A stretch of 42,284 nucleotides of DNA from Fibrobacter sp. UWH6. GTDB lineage: Bacteria > Fibrobacterota > Fibrobacteria > Fibrobacterales > Fibrobacteraceae. The notes beneath the pieces are model-generated. The model made no database searches. It was not told the DNA's origin and saw only the letters and a list, made by a program, of their open reading frames with translations. Location: the NCBI RefSeq assembly GCF_900142465.1, contig NZ_FRAX01000024.1:1-42284 (forward strand), given 5' to 3'. Each line of letters begins with the position of its first letter. Within the stretch, counting starts at the first letter, position 1. This document shows, one piece after another, positions 1 to 8,975 of the stretch. A program made the translations under genes and the position numbers.

Positions 1-210
1 GGCTATCGTCCCCAGTTCTACTTCCGCACCACCGACGTTACTGGTACCATCCAGCTGCCGGAAGGTGTCGAAATGGTGACCCCGGGTGACACCGTGACCA
101 TCCACACCACTCTCATTGCCCCCGTTGCAATGGAAAAGCAGCTCCGCTTCGCAATCCGCGAAGGTGGCCGTACCGTTGGTGCTGGTTCTGTAACCGAAAT
201 CATCAAGTAA
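1..210 (+). CDS. tuf: Elongation factor Tu, C-terminal fragment (5' end outside window)
   Basis: The window opens inside this gene; 69 codons and a TAA stop are visible. EF-Tu is the GTPase that delivers aminoacyl-tRNA to the ribosome. The visible part is the last beta-barrel (domain III): it begins with [15 protein letters not shown], has the [13 protein letters not shown] stretch and ends in VTEIIK, all characteristic of EF-Tu. The rpsJ start follows ten bases after the stop, so tuf probably leads into the S10 operon, an arrangement known from many bacteria. Whether fusA precedes it cannot be seen. Confidence 0.97.
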   Translation, partial: GYRPQFYFRTTDVTGTIQLPEGVEMVTPGDTVTIHTTLIAPVAMEKQLRFAIREGGRTVGAGSVTEIIK

Positions 211-220
211 GGAATTTACA

Positions 221-529
221 ATGGCTGGTGAACGCATTCGTATTCGCTTGAAGAGCTTCGATCATCGCATGATCGACCGCTCTGCTCAGGACATCGTGAA
301 TACAGCTAAGAACACTGGTGCCCGCATTGCTGGCCCCATCCCTCTCCCGACGAAGATTCAGAAGTATACGGTGCTCCGCTCTCCGCATATTGACAAGACT
401 TCTCGTGAACAGTTCGAATCCCGTACGCACAAGCGTCTTATCGACATCCTTGATGCTACTCCGCAGACTGTAGATTCCCTCATGAAACTTGACTTGCCCG
501 CAGGCGTTGAAGTCGAAATTAAGGTTTAA
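221..529 (+). CDS. rpsJ: 30S ribosomal protein S10
   Basis: S10 is a small-subunit head protein, also known as the NusE partner in transcription antitermination. The 102-residue product matches the usual length and carries the family stretches [13 protein letters not shown] near the N-terminus, [16 protein letters not shown] in the middle and VEVEIKV at the end. The ATG is preceded by AAGGA seven bases upstream, overlapping the tuf stop. It is the first gene of the S10 cluster here. Confidence 0.98.
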   Translation: MAGERIRIRLKSFDHRMIDRSAQDIVNTAKNTGARIAGPIPLPTKIQKYTVLRSPHIDKTSREQFESRTHKRLIDILDATPQTVDSLMKLDLPAGVEVEIKV

Positions 530-534
530 TAACA

Positions 535-1152
535 ATGAACGGTATTCTCGCAAAGAAATTGGGAATGACCCAGGTATTCACGGAACAGGGCGAATGCGTT
601 CCTGTTACGGTTCTCGAAGCCGGTCCGTGCGTGGTCGTTTCCCACAAGACAGAAGAGAAGGATGGCTATACTGCTGTCCAGATCGGCTTTGGTCTCAAGA
701 AGGAACAGCGTGCCAATAAGGCAGAAATCGGCCATTTCAAGAAGGCTGACGTTGCTGTTCGTGAACACCTCGCTGAATTTGATGTCGCTGATCTCGAATC
801 CTGGCCGGTTGGCAAGGAATTTGGTGCTGCTGATTTCGCTGACGTTAAGGTTGTCAACGTTTCCGGCATCTCTAAGGGTCACGGCTTCTCTGGTACCATC
901 AAGCGCCACAACTTCCACAGCGGTCCTCGTTCCCACGGTACTCACAATATGCGTGAACCGGGTGGTACTTCCGCTCACTCCTATCCGGGCCGTGTTTTCC
1001 CGGGTAAGCGCATGGCTGGTCAGTTCGGTAACAAGAAGGTTACCGTTAAGCACCTCCAGGTCGTTAAGGTTGATGGCGACCGCAACCTGATCTTCGTCCG
1101 TGGCGCAGTCCCCGGTGCTAAGAACAGCATTATCGTGGTGAGGAAAGACTAA
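535..1152 (+). CDS. rplC: 50S ribosomal protein L3
   Basis: L3 is an early-assembling large-subunit protein whose long loop reaches the peptidyl-transferase centre. The 205-residue product starts MNGILAKKLGMTQVF, typical of L3, and contains the HNFHSGPRSHGTHN and PGRVFPGKRMAGQFG stretches of the central extension (about residues 120-165). The stop TAA shares its last A with the rplD ATG, so translation of the two is probably coupled. Only a weak AAGG lies upstream of the start, about ten bases away. Confidence 0.98.
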   Translation: MNGILAKKLGMTQVFTEQGECVPVTVLEAGPCVVVSHKTEEKDGYTAVQIGFGLKKEQRANKAEIGHFKKADVAVREHLAEFDVADLESWPVGKEFGAADFADVKVVNVSGISKGHGFSGTIKRHNFHSGPRSHGTHNMREPGGTSAHSYPGRVFPGKRMAGQFGNKKVTVKHLQVVKVDGDRNLIFVRGAVPGAKNSIIVVRKD

Positions 1153-1772
1153 TGGCTAATGCAAAGCTCTTCGCCGCTACTGGCGATTTTAAGAATGATA
1201 TTCAGCTCCCGGCAATGTTCGACGTGGAAGTCAACAAGGTTTGCATGTACTTGCATATCAAGGCTATCCTGAACAACAACCGTCAGGGCACTGCTCAGAC
1301 CAAGAACAAGTCCGCCGTTAGCGGTGGTGGTCAGAAGCCGTGGAAGCAGAAGGGTACCGGCCGCGCTCGTTCCGGTCAGAACACCTCTGCAGTTTGGGTT
1401 CGTGGTGCTAAGGCTCACGGTCCGAAGTCTCACGACTACTTCGAAAAGGTCAACAAGAAGGTTAAGAAGATCGCTTTCCACTCTGCTCTCTCTGCTAAGG
1501 CAGCTGAAGGCAAGGTGATGGTGTTCGAAGCTCTCAGCTTCGCAGCTCCCAAGACCAAGGATCTCCTCTCCGTTCTCGCTAAGGCTGGTCTGGAACAGCG
1601 TAACGCTCTCTTCCTGGTTAGCGAAAAGGATCAGAACCTTTACCTGTCCTCCAACAATATCCCTTGGTGCCGTTGCGCTCGCGTAGCCGACGTTAACACC
1701 TACGATATCGTTCGTGCCAACAACGTTGTTATCTCTCAGGCTGCACTCGCAGAACTTGAAGGAGGCCGCTAA
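1152..1772 (+). CDS. rplD: 50S ribosomal protein L4
   Basis: L4 (L4/L1e family) lines the nascent peptide tunnel; in enterobacteria it also represses its own operon, which is not visible here. The 206-residue product has the loop signature GGGQKPWKQKGTGRARSGQ (about residues 55-75). The ATG overlaps the L3 stop by one base and GAGGAAA lies just upstream. The end overlaps rplW by one base in the same way, with a strong GGAGG ahead of that start. Confidence 0.97.
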   Translation: MANAKLFAATGDFKNDIQLPAMFDVEVNKVCMYLHIKAILNNNRQGTAQTKNKSAVSGGGQKPWKQKGTGRARSGQNTSAVWVRGAKAHGPKSHDYFEKVNKKVKKIAFHSALSAKAAEGKVMVFEALSFAAPKTKDLLSVLAKAGLEQRNALFLVSEKDQNLYLSSNNIPWCRCARVADVNTYDIVRANNVVISQAALAELEGGR

Positions 1773-2077
1773 TGGCTGAAATTCACGAAATCCTCGTTGC
1801 TCCGCACATTACCGAAGACGCTGCCAAGGTTATGGCTGCATCCAAGGATGTGAAGAAGTACGTTTTCAAGGTTGCCAAGTCTGCCACCAAGACCGAAATC
1901 AAGGAAGCTATCGAAAAGCGTTTCAACGTTTCTGTTGACTCCGTCAATACCTTGATCAACCGTGGTAAGATGAAGCGTGTCCGTATGGGCATGGTTGCTG
2001 GCAAGAAGTCCAACTGGAAGAAGGCCTACATTACTTTGAAGGCCGGTCAGTCCATCGCTGAGTTCGAAGGAGTATAA
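1772..2077 (+). CDS. rplW: 50S ribosomal protein L23
   Basis: L23 sits at the tunnel exit and is the docking site for trigger factor and SRP; trigger factor is encoded later in this window. The 101-residue product shows the family features [14 protein letters not shown] at the N-terminus, [20 protein letters not shown] in the middle and the basic stretch [20 protein letters not shown]. The ATG overlaps the rplD stop and has a strong GGAGG ribosome-binding site. Confidence 0.97.
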   Translation: MAEIHEILVAPHITEDAAKVMAASKDVKKYVFKVAKSATKTEIKEAIEKRFNVSVDSVNTLINRGKMKRVRMGMVAGKKSNWKKAYITLKAGQSIAEFEGV

Positions 2078-2079
2078 TC

Positions 2080-2910
2080 ATGGGTTTGAAGTCTTATCGC
2101 CCGCTTACCCCGACGCTTCGTTACAAGCAGATTGGTGACCGCAAGGAAATCACTGCTGACAAGCCGTACAAGCCGCTTACCAAGGGTATCAAGCGTAGCT
2201 CTGGCCGTAACAACGCCGGTGAAATCACTTCCCGCCGTCGCGGTGGTGGTCACAAGAAACTGTATCGTCTCATCGATTTCAAGCGTCAGTTCGCAGGTGT
2301 CTCCTGCGTCGTCGAAACTATCGAATACGATCCGAACCGCACTGCTCGCATCGCTCTCGTCAAGTACGAAAACGGCAAGCGCTGCTACATCATCGCACCT
2401 GCAGACGTTAAGGTCGGTGACGTTCTGAATTCTGGCGAAGGTGCCGAATTCCGCGTTGGTAATGCTCTTCCCATCCGCGAAATTCCGCTGAACACCATTA
2501 TCCACAACATCGAAATGAAGCCGGGCAAGGGTGCCCAGATTGCTCGTTCCGCTGGTGCCGGTGCAGAACTGGTTGCTAAGGATGGCAAGCTGTGCCAGGT
2601 CCGTCTGCCGAGTGGCGAAGTTCGCTACATTCCGGAAGACTGCCTCGCTACCGTTGGTCAGGTTTCCAATATCGATCACATGAATGAATCCTCGGGTTCT
2701 GCAGGCCGCTCTCGCTGGCTCGGCATTCGCCCGTCTGTCCGCGGTGTCGTTATGAACCCGGTCGATCACCCCCTTGGTGGTGGTGAAGGTCGTACCTCTG
2801 GTGGTCGTCATCCCTGCTCTCCTTGGGGTAAGAACTCTAAGGGTGCAAAAACTCGTAACAATAAGCGTACCGATCGTTTCATCGTTCGTCGTCGTCAGAA
2901 GAGGGCCTAA
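2080..2910 (+). CDS. rplB: 50S ribosomal protein L2
   Basis: L2 binds 23S rRNA and is required for subunit association and peptidyl-transferase activity. The product is 276 residues, the normal length. It carries [18 protein letters not shown] near residues 45-62 and the C-terminal signature [17 protein letters not shown] with the conserved histidine. The GGAG ribosome-binding site is the end of rplW, and only two bases separate the genes. Confidence 0.98.
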   Translation: MGLKSYRPLTPTLRYKQIGDRKEITADKPYKPLTKGIKRSSGRNNAGEITSRRRGGGHKKLYRLIDFKRQFAGVSCVVETIEYDPNRTARIALVKYENGKRCYIIAPADVKVGDVLNSGEGAEFRVGNALPIREIPLNTIIHNIEMKPGKGAQIARSAGAGAELVAKDGKLCQVRLPSGEVRYIPEDCLATVGQVSNIDHMNESSGSAGRSRWLGIRPSVRGVVMNPVDHPLGGGEGRTSGGRHPCSPWGKNSKGAKTRNNKRTDRFIVRRRQKRA

Positions 2911-2913
2911 TTC

Positions 2914-3195
2914 ATGTCTAGATCCCTTAAGAAAGGTGCGTTCGTGGATTCCCACGTTCTCGTCAAAGCTCAGGCCATGGCCGGTTCCGACAAGAAACAG
3001 GCTATCAAGACCTGGTCCCGTCGTTCTACCATCATCCCCGATATGGTCGGACTTACTTTCTCCGTGTACAACGGTAAGCAGTTCATTCCTGTCTATGTAA
3101 CCGAAAACATGGTCGGTCACAAGCTGGGTGAATTCTCCCTGACCCGTACTTTCAAGGGTCACCGCAAGACTGAAACTGTCGGAGGCAAGAAATAA
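2914..3195 (+). CDS. rpsS: 30S ribosomal protein S19
   Basis: S19 is a head protein that pairs with S13 and contacts the A-site finger. The 93-residue product begins [12 protein letters not shown] and ends with [14 protein letters not shown] followed by a short basic tail, as in the family. A GAGG motif lies upstream of the ATG. The stop overlaps the rplV ATG by one base. Confidence 0.98.
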   Translation: MSRSLKKGAFVDSHVLVKAQAMAGSDKKQAIKTWSRRSTIIPDMVGLTFSVYNGKQFIPVYVTENMVGHKLGEFSLTRTFKGHRKTETVGGKK

Positions 3196-3542
3196 TGCAA
3201 GCTGTAGCTAAAGTGAAAAACGTCCGTTACGGTGTCCGCAAGCTGCGTCGCGTTGTCGACCTGGTTCGTGGCAAGTCCGTTGCAGAAGCATTCGCAATGC
3301 TCTCTATCCTCCACACGCAGACCAAGGGCGCTCCCCTGGTTGAAAATGCACTGAAGTCCGCTGTTGCTAACTTCAAGCAGAAGTCCGCTTCCGCTGTTGC
3401 AGCAGAAGAACTGGTCATCAAGACCATCACTGCTGACGGTGCAACCATCATGAAGCGCATCCATCCGCGTTCCCAGGGCCGTGCTTTCCGTATCGAAAAG
3501 CCGCTCTCTCACATCACAGTCGTTGTGGCCAACAAGGAGTAA
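3195..3542 (+). CDS. rplV: 50S ribosomal protein L22
   Basis: L22 extends a beta-hairpin into the exit tunnel next to L4; changes in that hairpin are a known route to macrolide resistance. The 115-residue product has the family features [16 protein letters not shown], and the hairpin and end region [21 protein letters not shown] (read as two parts around residues 83-103). The ATG overlaps the rpsS stop with GGAGG a few bases upstream. Confidence 0.97.
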   Translation: MQAVAKVKNVRYGVRKLRRVVDLVRGKSVAEAFAMLSILHTQTKGAPLVENALKSAVANFKQKSASAVAAEELVIKTITADGATIMKRIHPRSQGRAFRIEKPLSHITVVVANKE

Positions 3543-3547
3543 TTAAA

Positions 3548-4207
3548 ATGGGTCAGAAAACTCATCCGAATGGTCTTCGTCTTGGCGTCATCCGCGGCTG
3601 GGAATCCAAGTGGTATGCCGAAGACAAGTTTGCAGATCTTCTTTATGAAGATATCATGCTCCGTCGCTACTTGATGAAGCGCTTCGAACATGCTTCCCTG
3701 TCCAAGGTTGGCATCGAACGTACCGTCAAGAAGGTGAATGTTAACCTCTTTACTGCCCGTCCGGGTATCGTGATCGGCCGTAAGGGCGAAGAATTGGAGA
3801 AGCTGAAGGGCGAACTCCAGTTGATCACCGGTAAAGAAATCTATATTAACGTCCAGGAAATCAAGCGTCCGGAAACTGACGCTAAGCTGGTTGCCGAAAA
3901 TATCGCTCGTCAGCTCGAAAAGCGTATTTCCTTCCGCCGCGCTATGAAGCGCGCCATCCAGTCCGCTATGCGTATGGGTGTGGAAGGTATCAAGGTGCAG
4001 TGCGGTGGCCGTCTCGGCGGTGCTGAAATTGCTCGCGTTGAAAAGTATGCTGAAGGTCGCGTGCCTCTGCATACTCTGCGCGCTGACATCGATTACGCAA
4101 CTGCGATTGCCAAGACCGTTTATGGTGCCATCGGTATTAAGGTGTGGATCATGCACGGTGAAAAGATTGGTAAGGACGTCATGTCTGACAACAAGAGAGA
4201 GAAGTAA
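3548..4207 (+). CDS. rpsC: 30S ribosomal protein S3
   Basis: S3 lies at the mRNA entry channel and contributes to helicase activity. The 219-residue product starts [15 protein letters not shown]. It contains the KH RNA-binding segment with [16 protein letters not shown] (about residues 75-90) and a C-terminal domain with the [10 protein letters not shown] and [13 protein letters not shown] signatures. AAGGAG lies upstream of the ATG. The length is within the usual 210-235 range. Confidence 0.98.
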   Translation: MGQKTHPNGLRLGVIRGWESKWYAEDKFADLLYEDIMLRRYLMKRFEHASLSKVGIERTVKKVNVNLFTARPGIVIGRKGEELEKLKGELQLITGKEIYINVQEIKRPETDAKLVAENIARQLEKRISFRRAMKRAIQSAMRMGVEGIKVQCGGRLGGAEIARVEKYAEGRVPLHTLRADIDYATAIAKTVYGAIGIKVWIMHGEKIGKDVMSDNKREK

Positions 4208-4209
4208 TT

Positions 4210-4623
4210 ATGCTGAGTCCTAAAAGAACATTACATCGTAAGCAGATGAAAGGCCGTATGAAGGGTATCGCTTCTCGCGGTAACTCCATCGCCTTCGGCG
4301 AATTCGGCATTCAGGCTCTCGAAAAGTGCTGGCTGACTGCTCGCCAAATCGAAGCTGCTCGTATCGCCATGACCCGTAAGATCAAGCGCGGTGGCCGCGT
4401 TTGGATCCGCGTCTTCCCCGACAAGCCGATCACCCGCCATCCTGCAGAAGCTCGTATGGGTAAGGGTAAGGGCGCTGTCGAATTCTGGGCAGCCGTGATC
4501 CTCCCGGGCCGCATCATTTTCGAAATGGGTGGCGTCGAACGCGAACTGGCACTGGAAGCTCTCCACGTGGCAGCTCAGAAGCTCCCCCTCAAGTGCAAAA
4601 TCATCGAAGAATCGGAGATCTAA
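4210..4623 (+). CDS. rplP: 50S ribosomal protein L16
   Basis: L16 organises the tRNA-binding surface near the peptidyl-transferase centre. The 137-residue product opens [19 protein letters not shown] and contains [14 protein letters not shown], the L16 signature, near residue 80. The gene begins two bases after rpsC, and its stop overlaps the rpmC ATG by one base. Confidence 0.98.
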   Translation: MLSPKRTLHRKQMKGRMKGIASRGNSIAFGEFGIQALEKCWLTARQIEAARIAMTRKIKRGGRVWIRVFPDKPITRHPAEARMGKGKGAVEFWAAVILPGRIIFEMGGVERELALEALHVAAQKLPLKCKIIEESEI

Positions 4624-4814
4624 TGAAGGCACGTGAATTAAAGGAACTGGGTGTTGACCAGCTCAAGGAAAAGCTCGCTCAGTTGAATCTCGATTTGTTC
4701 AACTACCGCATGGCTGCAAAGCTTGGTAGCTTGGAAAAACCCTCTTTGATTCAGGCAACCCGCAAGGATATTGCTCGAGTCAAGACCATCCTCACCGAAA
4801 AGGCCAAGGCTTAA
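4623..4814 (+). CDS. rpmC: 50S ribosomal protein L29
   Basis: L29 is a small helical protein at the tunnel exit beside L23. The 63-residue product starts MKARELKEL and is almost entirely helix-forming, with the family's LNLDLFNYRMA stretch and a basic C-terminal helix. The ATG at 4623 was chosen over an upstream in-frame TTG because it has GGAG just upstream, overlaps the rplP stop by one base and gives the standard length. Confidence 0.96.
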   Translation: MKARELKELGVDQLKEKLAQLNLDLFNYRMAAKLGSLEKPSLIQATRKDIARVKTILTEKAKA

Positions 4815-4832
4815 GCCAGGCAGGAGCAGGAA

Positions 4833-5087
4833 ATGGATAGAAACCTTCGTAAGGTTAAGCAGGGCGTTGTCTCTTCCGACAAGATGGATAAGACCATCAC
4901 GGTTGTGGTTGAAAACCGCAAGCGTCACCCGATGTACAACAAGATCATGACCACTACCAAGAAGCTCAAGGCTCACGATGAAAACAACGAAGCCCAGGAA
5001 GGCGACTTGGTAGAAATCATGGAAACTCGTCCCCTCTCTGCAACTAAGCGCTGGCGCTTGGTTCGCATTGTGGAAAAGAAGAAATAA
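4833..5087 (+). CDS. rpsQ: 30S ribosomal protein S17
   Basis: S17 is an OB-fold primary 16S rRNA binder. The 84-residue product begins [21 protein letters not shown], with the conserved GxVxSDKMDKT segment, followed by [19 protein letters not shown] and ending in a lysine-rich tail. An AGGA motif lies a few bases ahead of the ATG. Confidence 0.97.
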   Translation: MDRNLRKVKQGVVSSDKMDKTITVVVENRKRHPMYNKIMTTTKKLKAHDENNEAQEGDLVEIMETRPLSATKRWRLVRIVEKKK

Positions 5088-5108
5088 TCTTTTTGGAGTA
5101 AGGCGAAT

Positions 5109-5477
5109 ATGATTCAAGAAGAAACCAGACTCGTCGTGGCCGATAACAGTGGTGCCAAGGAAGTCGCCTGCATCCGTGTTTTGGGTGGCACAAACCGTCG
5201 CTATGCTAGCATCGGTGATGTCATCAAGGTAGCCGTTAAGGACGCTATCCCCCAGAGCAAGGTGAAGAAGGGTTCCGTGGCAGACGCAGTAGTCGTCCGC
5301 ACTCGTAAGGAAATCGCACGTCCGGATGGAACTTTGATCCGTTTCTCCGACAATGCAGTGGTTCTCATCAATAAGGAAGGTGAACCGCGTGGAACCCGTA
5401 TTTTTGGACCGGTGGCTCGTGAGCTCCGCGACAAGAAATACATGAAGATCATCTCCCTCGCACCTGAGGTTCTCTAA
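5109..5477 (+). CDS. rplN: 50S ribosomal protein L14
   Basis: L14 forms an intersubunit bridge and is the binding site of RsfS-type silencing factors. The 122-residue product starts [18 protein letters not shown], has [16 protein letters not shown] in the middle and ends with the [13 protein letters not shown] signature region. Length and start are standard. The end overlaps the rplX ATG by one base. Confidence 0.98.
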   Translation: MIQEETRLVVADNSGAKEVACIRVLGGTNRRYASIGDVIKVAVKDAIPQSKVKKGSVADAVVVRTRKEIARPDGTLIRFSDNAVVLINKEGEPRGTRIFGPVARELRDKKYMKIISLAPEVL

Positions 5478-5776
5478 TGGCTAACATCAAGAAGAATGAT
5501 ACCGTCAAGGTGATTTCCGGTGCCAACAAGGGCAAGACCGGCACCGTGATTAGCGTCAAGGCAGGCAAGGTGACCGTTAGCGGCGTTAACGTTTGCAAGC
5601 GTCACGAAAAGCCGAGCCAGACCAACCAGACCGGTGGCATCATCGAAAAGGAACTGCCGATCGACATTTCCAACGTGATGCTTCTCGAAGGCAACACTCC
5701 GGTACGTACTCGCATTGTTCGCGAAGCTGGCAAGAAGGCTGTTCGCGTGAGCGTTAAGTCCGGTAAGGCTCTGTGA
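5477..5776 (+). CDS. rplX: 50S ribosomal protein L24
   Basis: L24 is an assembly initiator with a KOW motif. The 99-residue product shows [20 protein letters not shown] at the N-terminus (the KOW segment) and [19 protein letters not shown] in the middle. The ATG overlaps the L14 stop, with GAGG upstream. The TGA stop lies eight bases before the preferred rplE start. Confidence 0.97.
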   Translation: MANIKKNDTVKVISGANKGKTGTVISVKAGKVTVSGVNVCKRHEKPSQTNQTGGIIEKELPIDISNVMLLEGNTPVRTRIVREAGKKAVRVSVKSGKAL

Positions 5777-5784
5777 GGATTACA

Positions 5785-6324
5785 ATGAACCAGATGAAGC
5801 AATTTTATCTCGAAAAAGTCGTCCCGGCCTTGCAGCAGAAGTTTGCCTACAAGAACGTGATGATGATTCCCCGCCTCGAAAAGATCGTGATCAACATGGG
5901 TGTTGGCGCTGCCTCCCAGAACCGTAAGGTTCTCGACGAAGCTGTGGATACCCTGACTGCAATCACTGGTCAGAAGGCTATCGTTACCAACGCTAAGAAG
6001 GCTGTTGCTAACTTCCACCTCCGTGAAGGCATCGGTATCGGCGCTAAGGTCACTCTCCATGGCGAAAACATGTGGGACTTCCTCTACCGCTTTATCAACG
6101 TGAACCTGCCTCGTGTTCGTGACTTCCGTGGTCTCGCACGTCGTGGTTTCGATGGTATGGGTAACTTTACCCTCGGTATCAAGGAACAGACCATCTTTGT
6201 TGAAATCGACATCGACAAGATCTCTCGTACCTTCGGTATGGACATCTCCTTCGTTACCTCTGCAAAGACTGACGACGAAGGCCGTGCTCTCCTCGAAGAA
6301 CTTGGACTCCCCTTCCGTAAGTAA
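5785..6324 (+). CDS. rplE: 50S ribosomal protein L5
   Basis: L5 is part of the central protuberance and binds 5S rRNA. From this ATG the product is 179 residues, the family norm, starting [16 protein letters not shown] and containing KIVINMGVG near residue 35 and [10 protein letters not shown] near residue 130. AGGA lies five bases upstream. An in-frame GTG at 5773 would add four residues and overlap rplX; it is possible but less likely. Confidence 0.96.
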   Translation: MNQMKQFYLEKVVPALQQKFAYKNVMMIPRLEKIVINMGVGAASQNRKVLDEAVDTLTAITGQKAIVTNAKKAVANFHLREGIGIGAKVTLHGENMWDFLYRFINVNLPRVRDFRGLARRGFDGMGNFTLGIKEQTIFVEIDIDKISRTFGMDISFVTSAKTDDEGRALLEELGLPFRK

Positions 6325-6333
6325 GGTAATACC

Positions 6334-6519
6334 ATGGCTAGCACAAGAATGATTGAAAAATGCAAGCGTACTCCGAAGTATACCGTTCGTGGGTACAACC
6401 GTTGCAAGCGTTGCGGTAGGCCGCACGCCTTTATGCGCCGCTTTGGCCTTTGCCGTATTTGCTTCCGCGAAATGGCCCTGGCCGGCGAAATCCCCGGTAT
6501 CACTAAGTCGTCTTGGTAA
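6334..6519 (+). CDS. rpsN: 30S ribosomal protein S14, zinc-binding type
   Basis: This is the short, zinc-containing form of S14 (61 residues), unlike the long zinc-free form. Four cysteines that would hold zinc are visible as CKRC (24-27) and CRIC (40-43), and the C-terminus [11 protein letters not shown] is typical. AAGG precedes the ATG. No second S14 is visible in the window. The type Z form is common outside enterobacteria. Confidence 0.98.
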   Translation: MASTRMIEKCKRTPKYTVRGYNRCKRCGRPHAFMRRFGLCRICFREMALAGEIPGITKSSW

Positions 6520-6532
6520 GGAGAGTATACTC

Positions 6533-6928
6533 ATGGCAATGACAGATCCTATCGCCGATATGCTCACCCGTATCCGCAATGCCTCTACGGCAAAGCTCCC
6601 CGTGGTGGACATTCCTGCCAGCAACCTGAAGCGTGAAATCGCTCGCGTTCTGCAGGAAAAAGGTTTCATTAAGAAGTTCGTCGTAGTTGAAGACGGTAAG
6701 CAGGGCATCCTCAAGGTCCTCCTCCGCTACACTAACGGTGAATCCGCAATCCAGGGCATCCAGCGCGTGTCTACCCCGGGTCTTCGTCACTACGTTGACG
6801 CAGCCAAGCTTCCGCGCGTTCGCAATGGCCTCGGCTTTGCTATCATCTCCACCTCTAAAGGCGTCATGACTGACCACGAAGCTCGCAAGGAAAATGTGGG
6901 CGGCGAAGTCATCGCAAAGGTTTGGTAA
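6533..6928 (+). CDS. rpsH: 30S ribosomal protein S8
   Basis: S8 is a primary 16S rRNA binder and, in E. coli, the translational repressor of the spc operon. The 131-residue product begins [17 protein letters not shown] and ends in the [14 protein letters not shown] region, with [13 protein letters not shown] just before it. The ATG at 6533 was chosen because GGAG lies nine bases upstream and the length is standard; the frame stays open far upstream inside rpsN, but that extension has no support. Confidence 0.97.
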   Translation: MAMTDPIADMLTRIRNASTAKLPVVDIPASNLKREIARVLQEKGFIKKFVVVEDGKQGILKVLLRYTNGESAIQGIQRVSTPGLRHYVDAAKLPRVRNGLGFAIISTSKGVMTDHEARKENVGGEVIAKVW

Positions 6929-6930
6929 AG

Positions 6931-7470
6931 ATGTCCCGTATCGGTAAAGCTATTATCAACGTCCCGGCAAACGTTAAGGTTGCCATCAATGGTCAGAACA
7001 TCAAGGTTGAAGGTCCCCTCGGCAAGCTCGAAGCTGACGTTCACGAACTGATTGCTATCAAGTTCGAAAACAACCAGCTGTCCTTCACCCGTCCTGACGA
7101 CCAGAAGTTCACCCGTGCAATTCACGGCACCACTCGCGCTCTCGTTGCCAACATGGTTGAAGGCGTGACCAAGGGTTTCGAAAAGGTTCTCGAAATCGTT
7201 GGCGTTGGCTATCGTGTTGAACAGAAGGGCAAGGACTTGAACCTCGTTCTCGGTTTCTCTCATCCGGTTATCTTCCAGGCACCGGAAGGCGTGGAACTGA
7301 AGGCTGTTGATCCCCTGAAGATTTCCATCAAGGGTATCGACAAGCAGAAGGTTGGCCAGGCTGCTGCTGAAATTCGCAAGTACCGCCGTCCTGAACCGTA
7401 TAAGGGCAAGGGCATTAAGTACGCTGGCGAAATTGTCCGTCGCAAGCAGGGTAAGAAGACAGGTAAATAA
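6931..7470 (+). CDS. rplF: 50S ribosomal protein L6
   Basis: L6 has two similar domains and sits near the factor-binding site. The 179-residue product starts MSRIGKAIINVP and contains EIVGVGYRVEQKGKDLNL near the start of the second domain and the C-terminal signature YKGKGIKYAGEIVRRKQGK. The ATG comes two bases after the rpsH stop. An in-frame TTG nine bases upstream is rejected because family members begin at MSRIG. Confidence 0.97.
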   Translation: MSRIGKAIINVPANVKVAINGQNIKVEGPLGKLEADVHELIAIKFENNQLSFTRPDDQKFTRAIHGTTRALVANMVEGVTKGFEKVLEIVGVGYRVEQKGKDLNLVLGFSHPVIFQAPEGVELKAVDPLKISIKGIDKQKVGQAAAEIRKYRRPEPYKGKGIKYAGEIVRRKQGKKTGK

Positions 7471-7479
7471 GGGTAAACT

Positions 7480-7851
7480 ATGACTGCAATTGCTAAGAAA
7501 AGAATCCAGTCCAGAATCGCACGCCACGCTCGCGTACGTAAGTCTGTTGTCGGAACTGCAGAATGCCCTCGTTTGGCTGTTCGCCGTTCTTTGTCTCACA
7601 TGGTCGCCCAGATTATCGATGACGCAAACAACAAGTCTATTGCTCAGCTCACCACTACTTCCAAGGATTTCCAGGGCAAGTTCGGTGAAATGACAAAGAC
7701 TGAACAGAGCAAGCAGCTCGGTCTTTTGATTGCTGAAATCGCCAAGTCCAAGGGCATTGAATCCGTGGTCTTTGACCGCGGCGGTTACATCTATCATGGT
7801 CGCGTTCAGGCCCTTGCAGAAGGTGCTCGTGAAGGCGGCCTGAAGTTCTAA
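7480..7851 (+). CDS. rplR: 50S ribosomal protein L18
   Basis: L18 binds 5S rRNA together with L5. The 123-residue product has a basic N-terminus (RIQSRIARHARVRKSVVGTA), the RLAVRRSLSHMVAQIIDD region and the C-terminal FDRGGYIYHGRVQALAEGAREGG stretch (last 28 residues), all family hallmarks. AAGGG precedes the ATG. The stop overlaps the rpsE ATG. Confidence 0.97.
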   Translation: MTAIAKKRIQSRIARHARVRKSVVGTAECPRLAVRRSLSHMVAQIIDDANNKSIAQLTTTSKDFQGKFGEMTKTEQSKQLGLLIAEIAKSKGIESVVFDRGGYIYHGRVQALAEGAREGGLKF

Positions 7852-8345
7852 TGAGGTACACTTTGGAACGCGAAGCTCAAGTTTCTGAATTTGAAGACAA
7901 GGTTGTACACATCAACCGTTGCGCCAAGACCGTTAAGGGCGGTCGTCGTATGTCTTTCTCCGCTCTCGTTGTCGTTGGCAACAAGAATGGTAAGATTGGT
8001 GTAGGCCTCGGCAAGGCTAAGGAAGTTTCCGAAGCTATCCGTAAGGGTACCGAAGCTGCTAACCGTAACATCGTCGAAGTCCAGCTCCTGGACGGCACCA
8101 TCCCTCATGACATCGAAGTCAAGAGCGGTGCAACCCGCATCCTCCTGATGCCGGCTGCTCCGGGTACTGGTGTTATCGCCGGTGCTGCTGCCCGTGCAGT
8201 TCTCGAACTCGCTGGCGTGCGCAACATTCTCACTAAGATTCACGGTTCTTCCAACCCCAGCACCGTCGTTCGCGCTTGCGTCGAAGGCCTCCTGGCTCAG
8301 AAGAACAAACAGGACTGCGCTGCACTGCGCGGTGCTAACGCCTAA
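7851..8345 (+). CDS. rpsE: 30S ribosomal protein S5
   Basis: S5 contributes to decoding accuracy and mRNA unwinding. The 164-residue product carries the S5 signature [20 protein letters not shown] near residue 22, followed by [18 protein letters not shown], and a C-terminal domain with [21 protein letters not shown]. The ATG overlaps the rplR stop, suggesting coupled translation. Confidence 0.98.
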   Translation: MRYTLEREAQVSEFEDKVVHINRCAKTVKGGRRMSFSALVVVGNKNGKIGVGLGKAKEVSEAIRKGTEAANRNIVEVQLLDGTIPHDIEVKSGATRILLMPAAPGTGVIAGAAARAVLELAGVRNILTKIHGSSNPSTVVRACVEGLLAQKNKQDCAALRGANA

Positions 8346-8356
8346 GGGGTAATACA

Positions 8357-8536
8357 ATGAAGAAAGTTCGTATTACTTTGATCAAGGGTATCGTCCGTCG
8401 CCTCCCGATGCATCGTGCAAACGTTGCTGCTCTCGGTCTGCGCAAGATTGGACAGTCTGTTGAACACAATTTGACCCCCTCCATCCAGGGCATGATCAAT
8501 GCTGTGGCTGACATGGTAAAGGTCGAGGAGATCTAA
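8357..8536 (+). CDS. rpmD: 50S ribosomal protein L30
   Basis: L30 is a small 23S rRNA-binding protein. This short gene gives 59 residues starting MKKVRITLIKGIVRRLP, with LRKIGQSVEHN in the middle and an acidic end (MVKVEEI). It sits in its conserved place between rpsE and rplO, has AAGGGG upstream of the ATG and ends one base before the rplO start. Confidence 0.96.
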   Translation: MKKVRITLIKGIVRRLPMHRANVAALGLRKIGQSVEHNLTPSIQGMINAVADMVKVEEI

Positions 8537-8537
8537 G

Positions 8538-8975
8538 ATGGAACTCAATACTCTCAATCCTGGCAAGGCCAAGGTCGTAAAGCGCAAGCGTATCGGCCGT
8601 GGTCCGGGTTCCGGTTGGGGCACCACTGCTGGCCGTGGTCAGAAGGGTGCTGGTGCTCGTAAGAGTGCTAAGGCCGGTCGTGTCGCTTTTGAAGGCGGCC
8701 AGATGCCTATTCACCGTCGTATCCCGAAGCGCGGCTTCAAGCACGCTGGTGTCGAATACCAGATCGTGAACCTGAAGAAGCTTGCTTCCTGCAGCGTCGT
8801 CGACTTCGATGCACAGTCTCTGTTCGATCAGGGCTTCATCCGTAACGTCGAACTGCCGGTCAAGGTCCTCGCTTTTGGTGCCATCGATAAGGCTATCAAC
8901 GTAAAGGTTAACGCTATCAGCGAAAAGGCTAAGGCCCTCATTGAAGCTGCTGGCGGCAAAGTCGAGATCATCTAA
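8538..8975 (+). CDS. rplO: 50S ribosomal protein L15
   Basis: L15 is a late-assembly protein that wraps 23S rRNA. The 145-residue product has the glycine/arginine-rich N-terminal tail (KRIGRGPGSGWGTTAGRGQK, about residues 16-35) and the FEGGQMPIHRRIPKRGF signature. GAGGAG lies upstream of the ATG. The stop overlaps the secY ATG by one base. Confidence 0.97.
   Translation: MELNTLNPGKAKVVKRKRIGRGPGSGWGTTAGRGQKGAGARKSAKAGRVAFEGGQMPIHRRIPKRGFKHAGVEYQIVNLKKLASCSVVDFDAQSLFDQGFIRNVELPVKVLAFGAIDKAINVKVNAISEKAKALIEAAGGKVEII

Noticed and set aside
5773-5784. GTG start for L5
   Set aside because: Possible, but the ATG at 5785 has AGGA at good distance and gives the standard length.
6353-6532. N-terminal extension of S8 by about 60 residues
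   Set aside because: It would lie entirely within rpsN in another frame; the ATG at 6533 has a ribosome-binding site and gives the normal S8 length.
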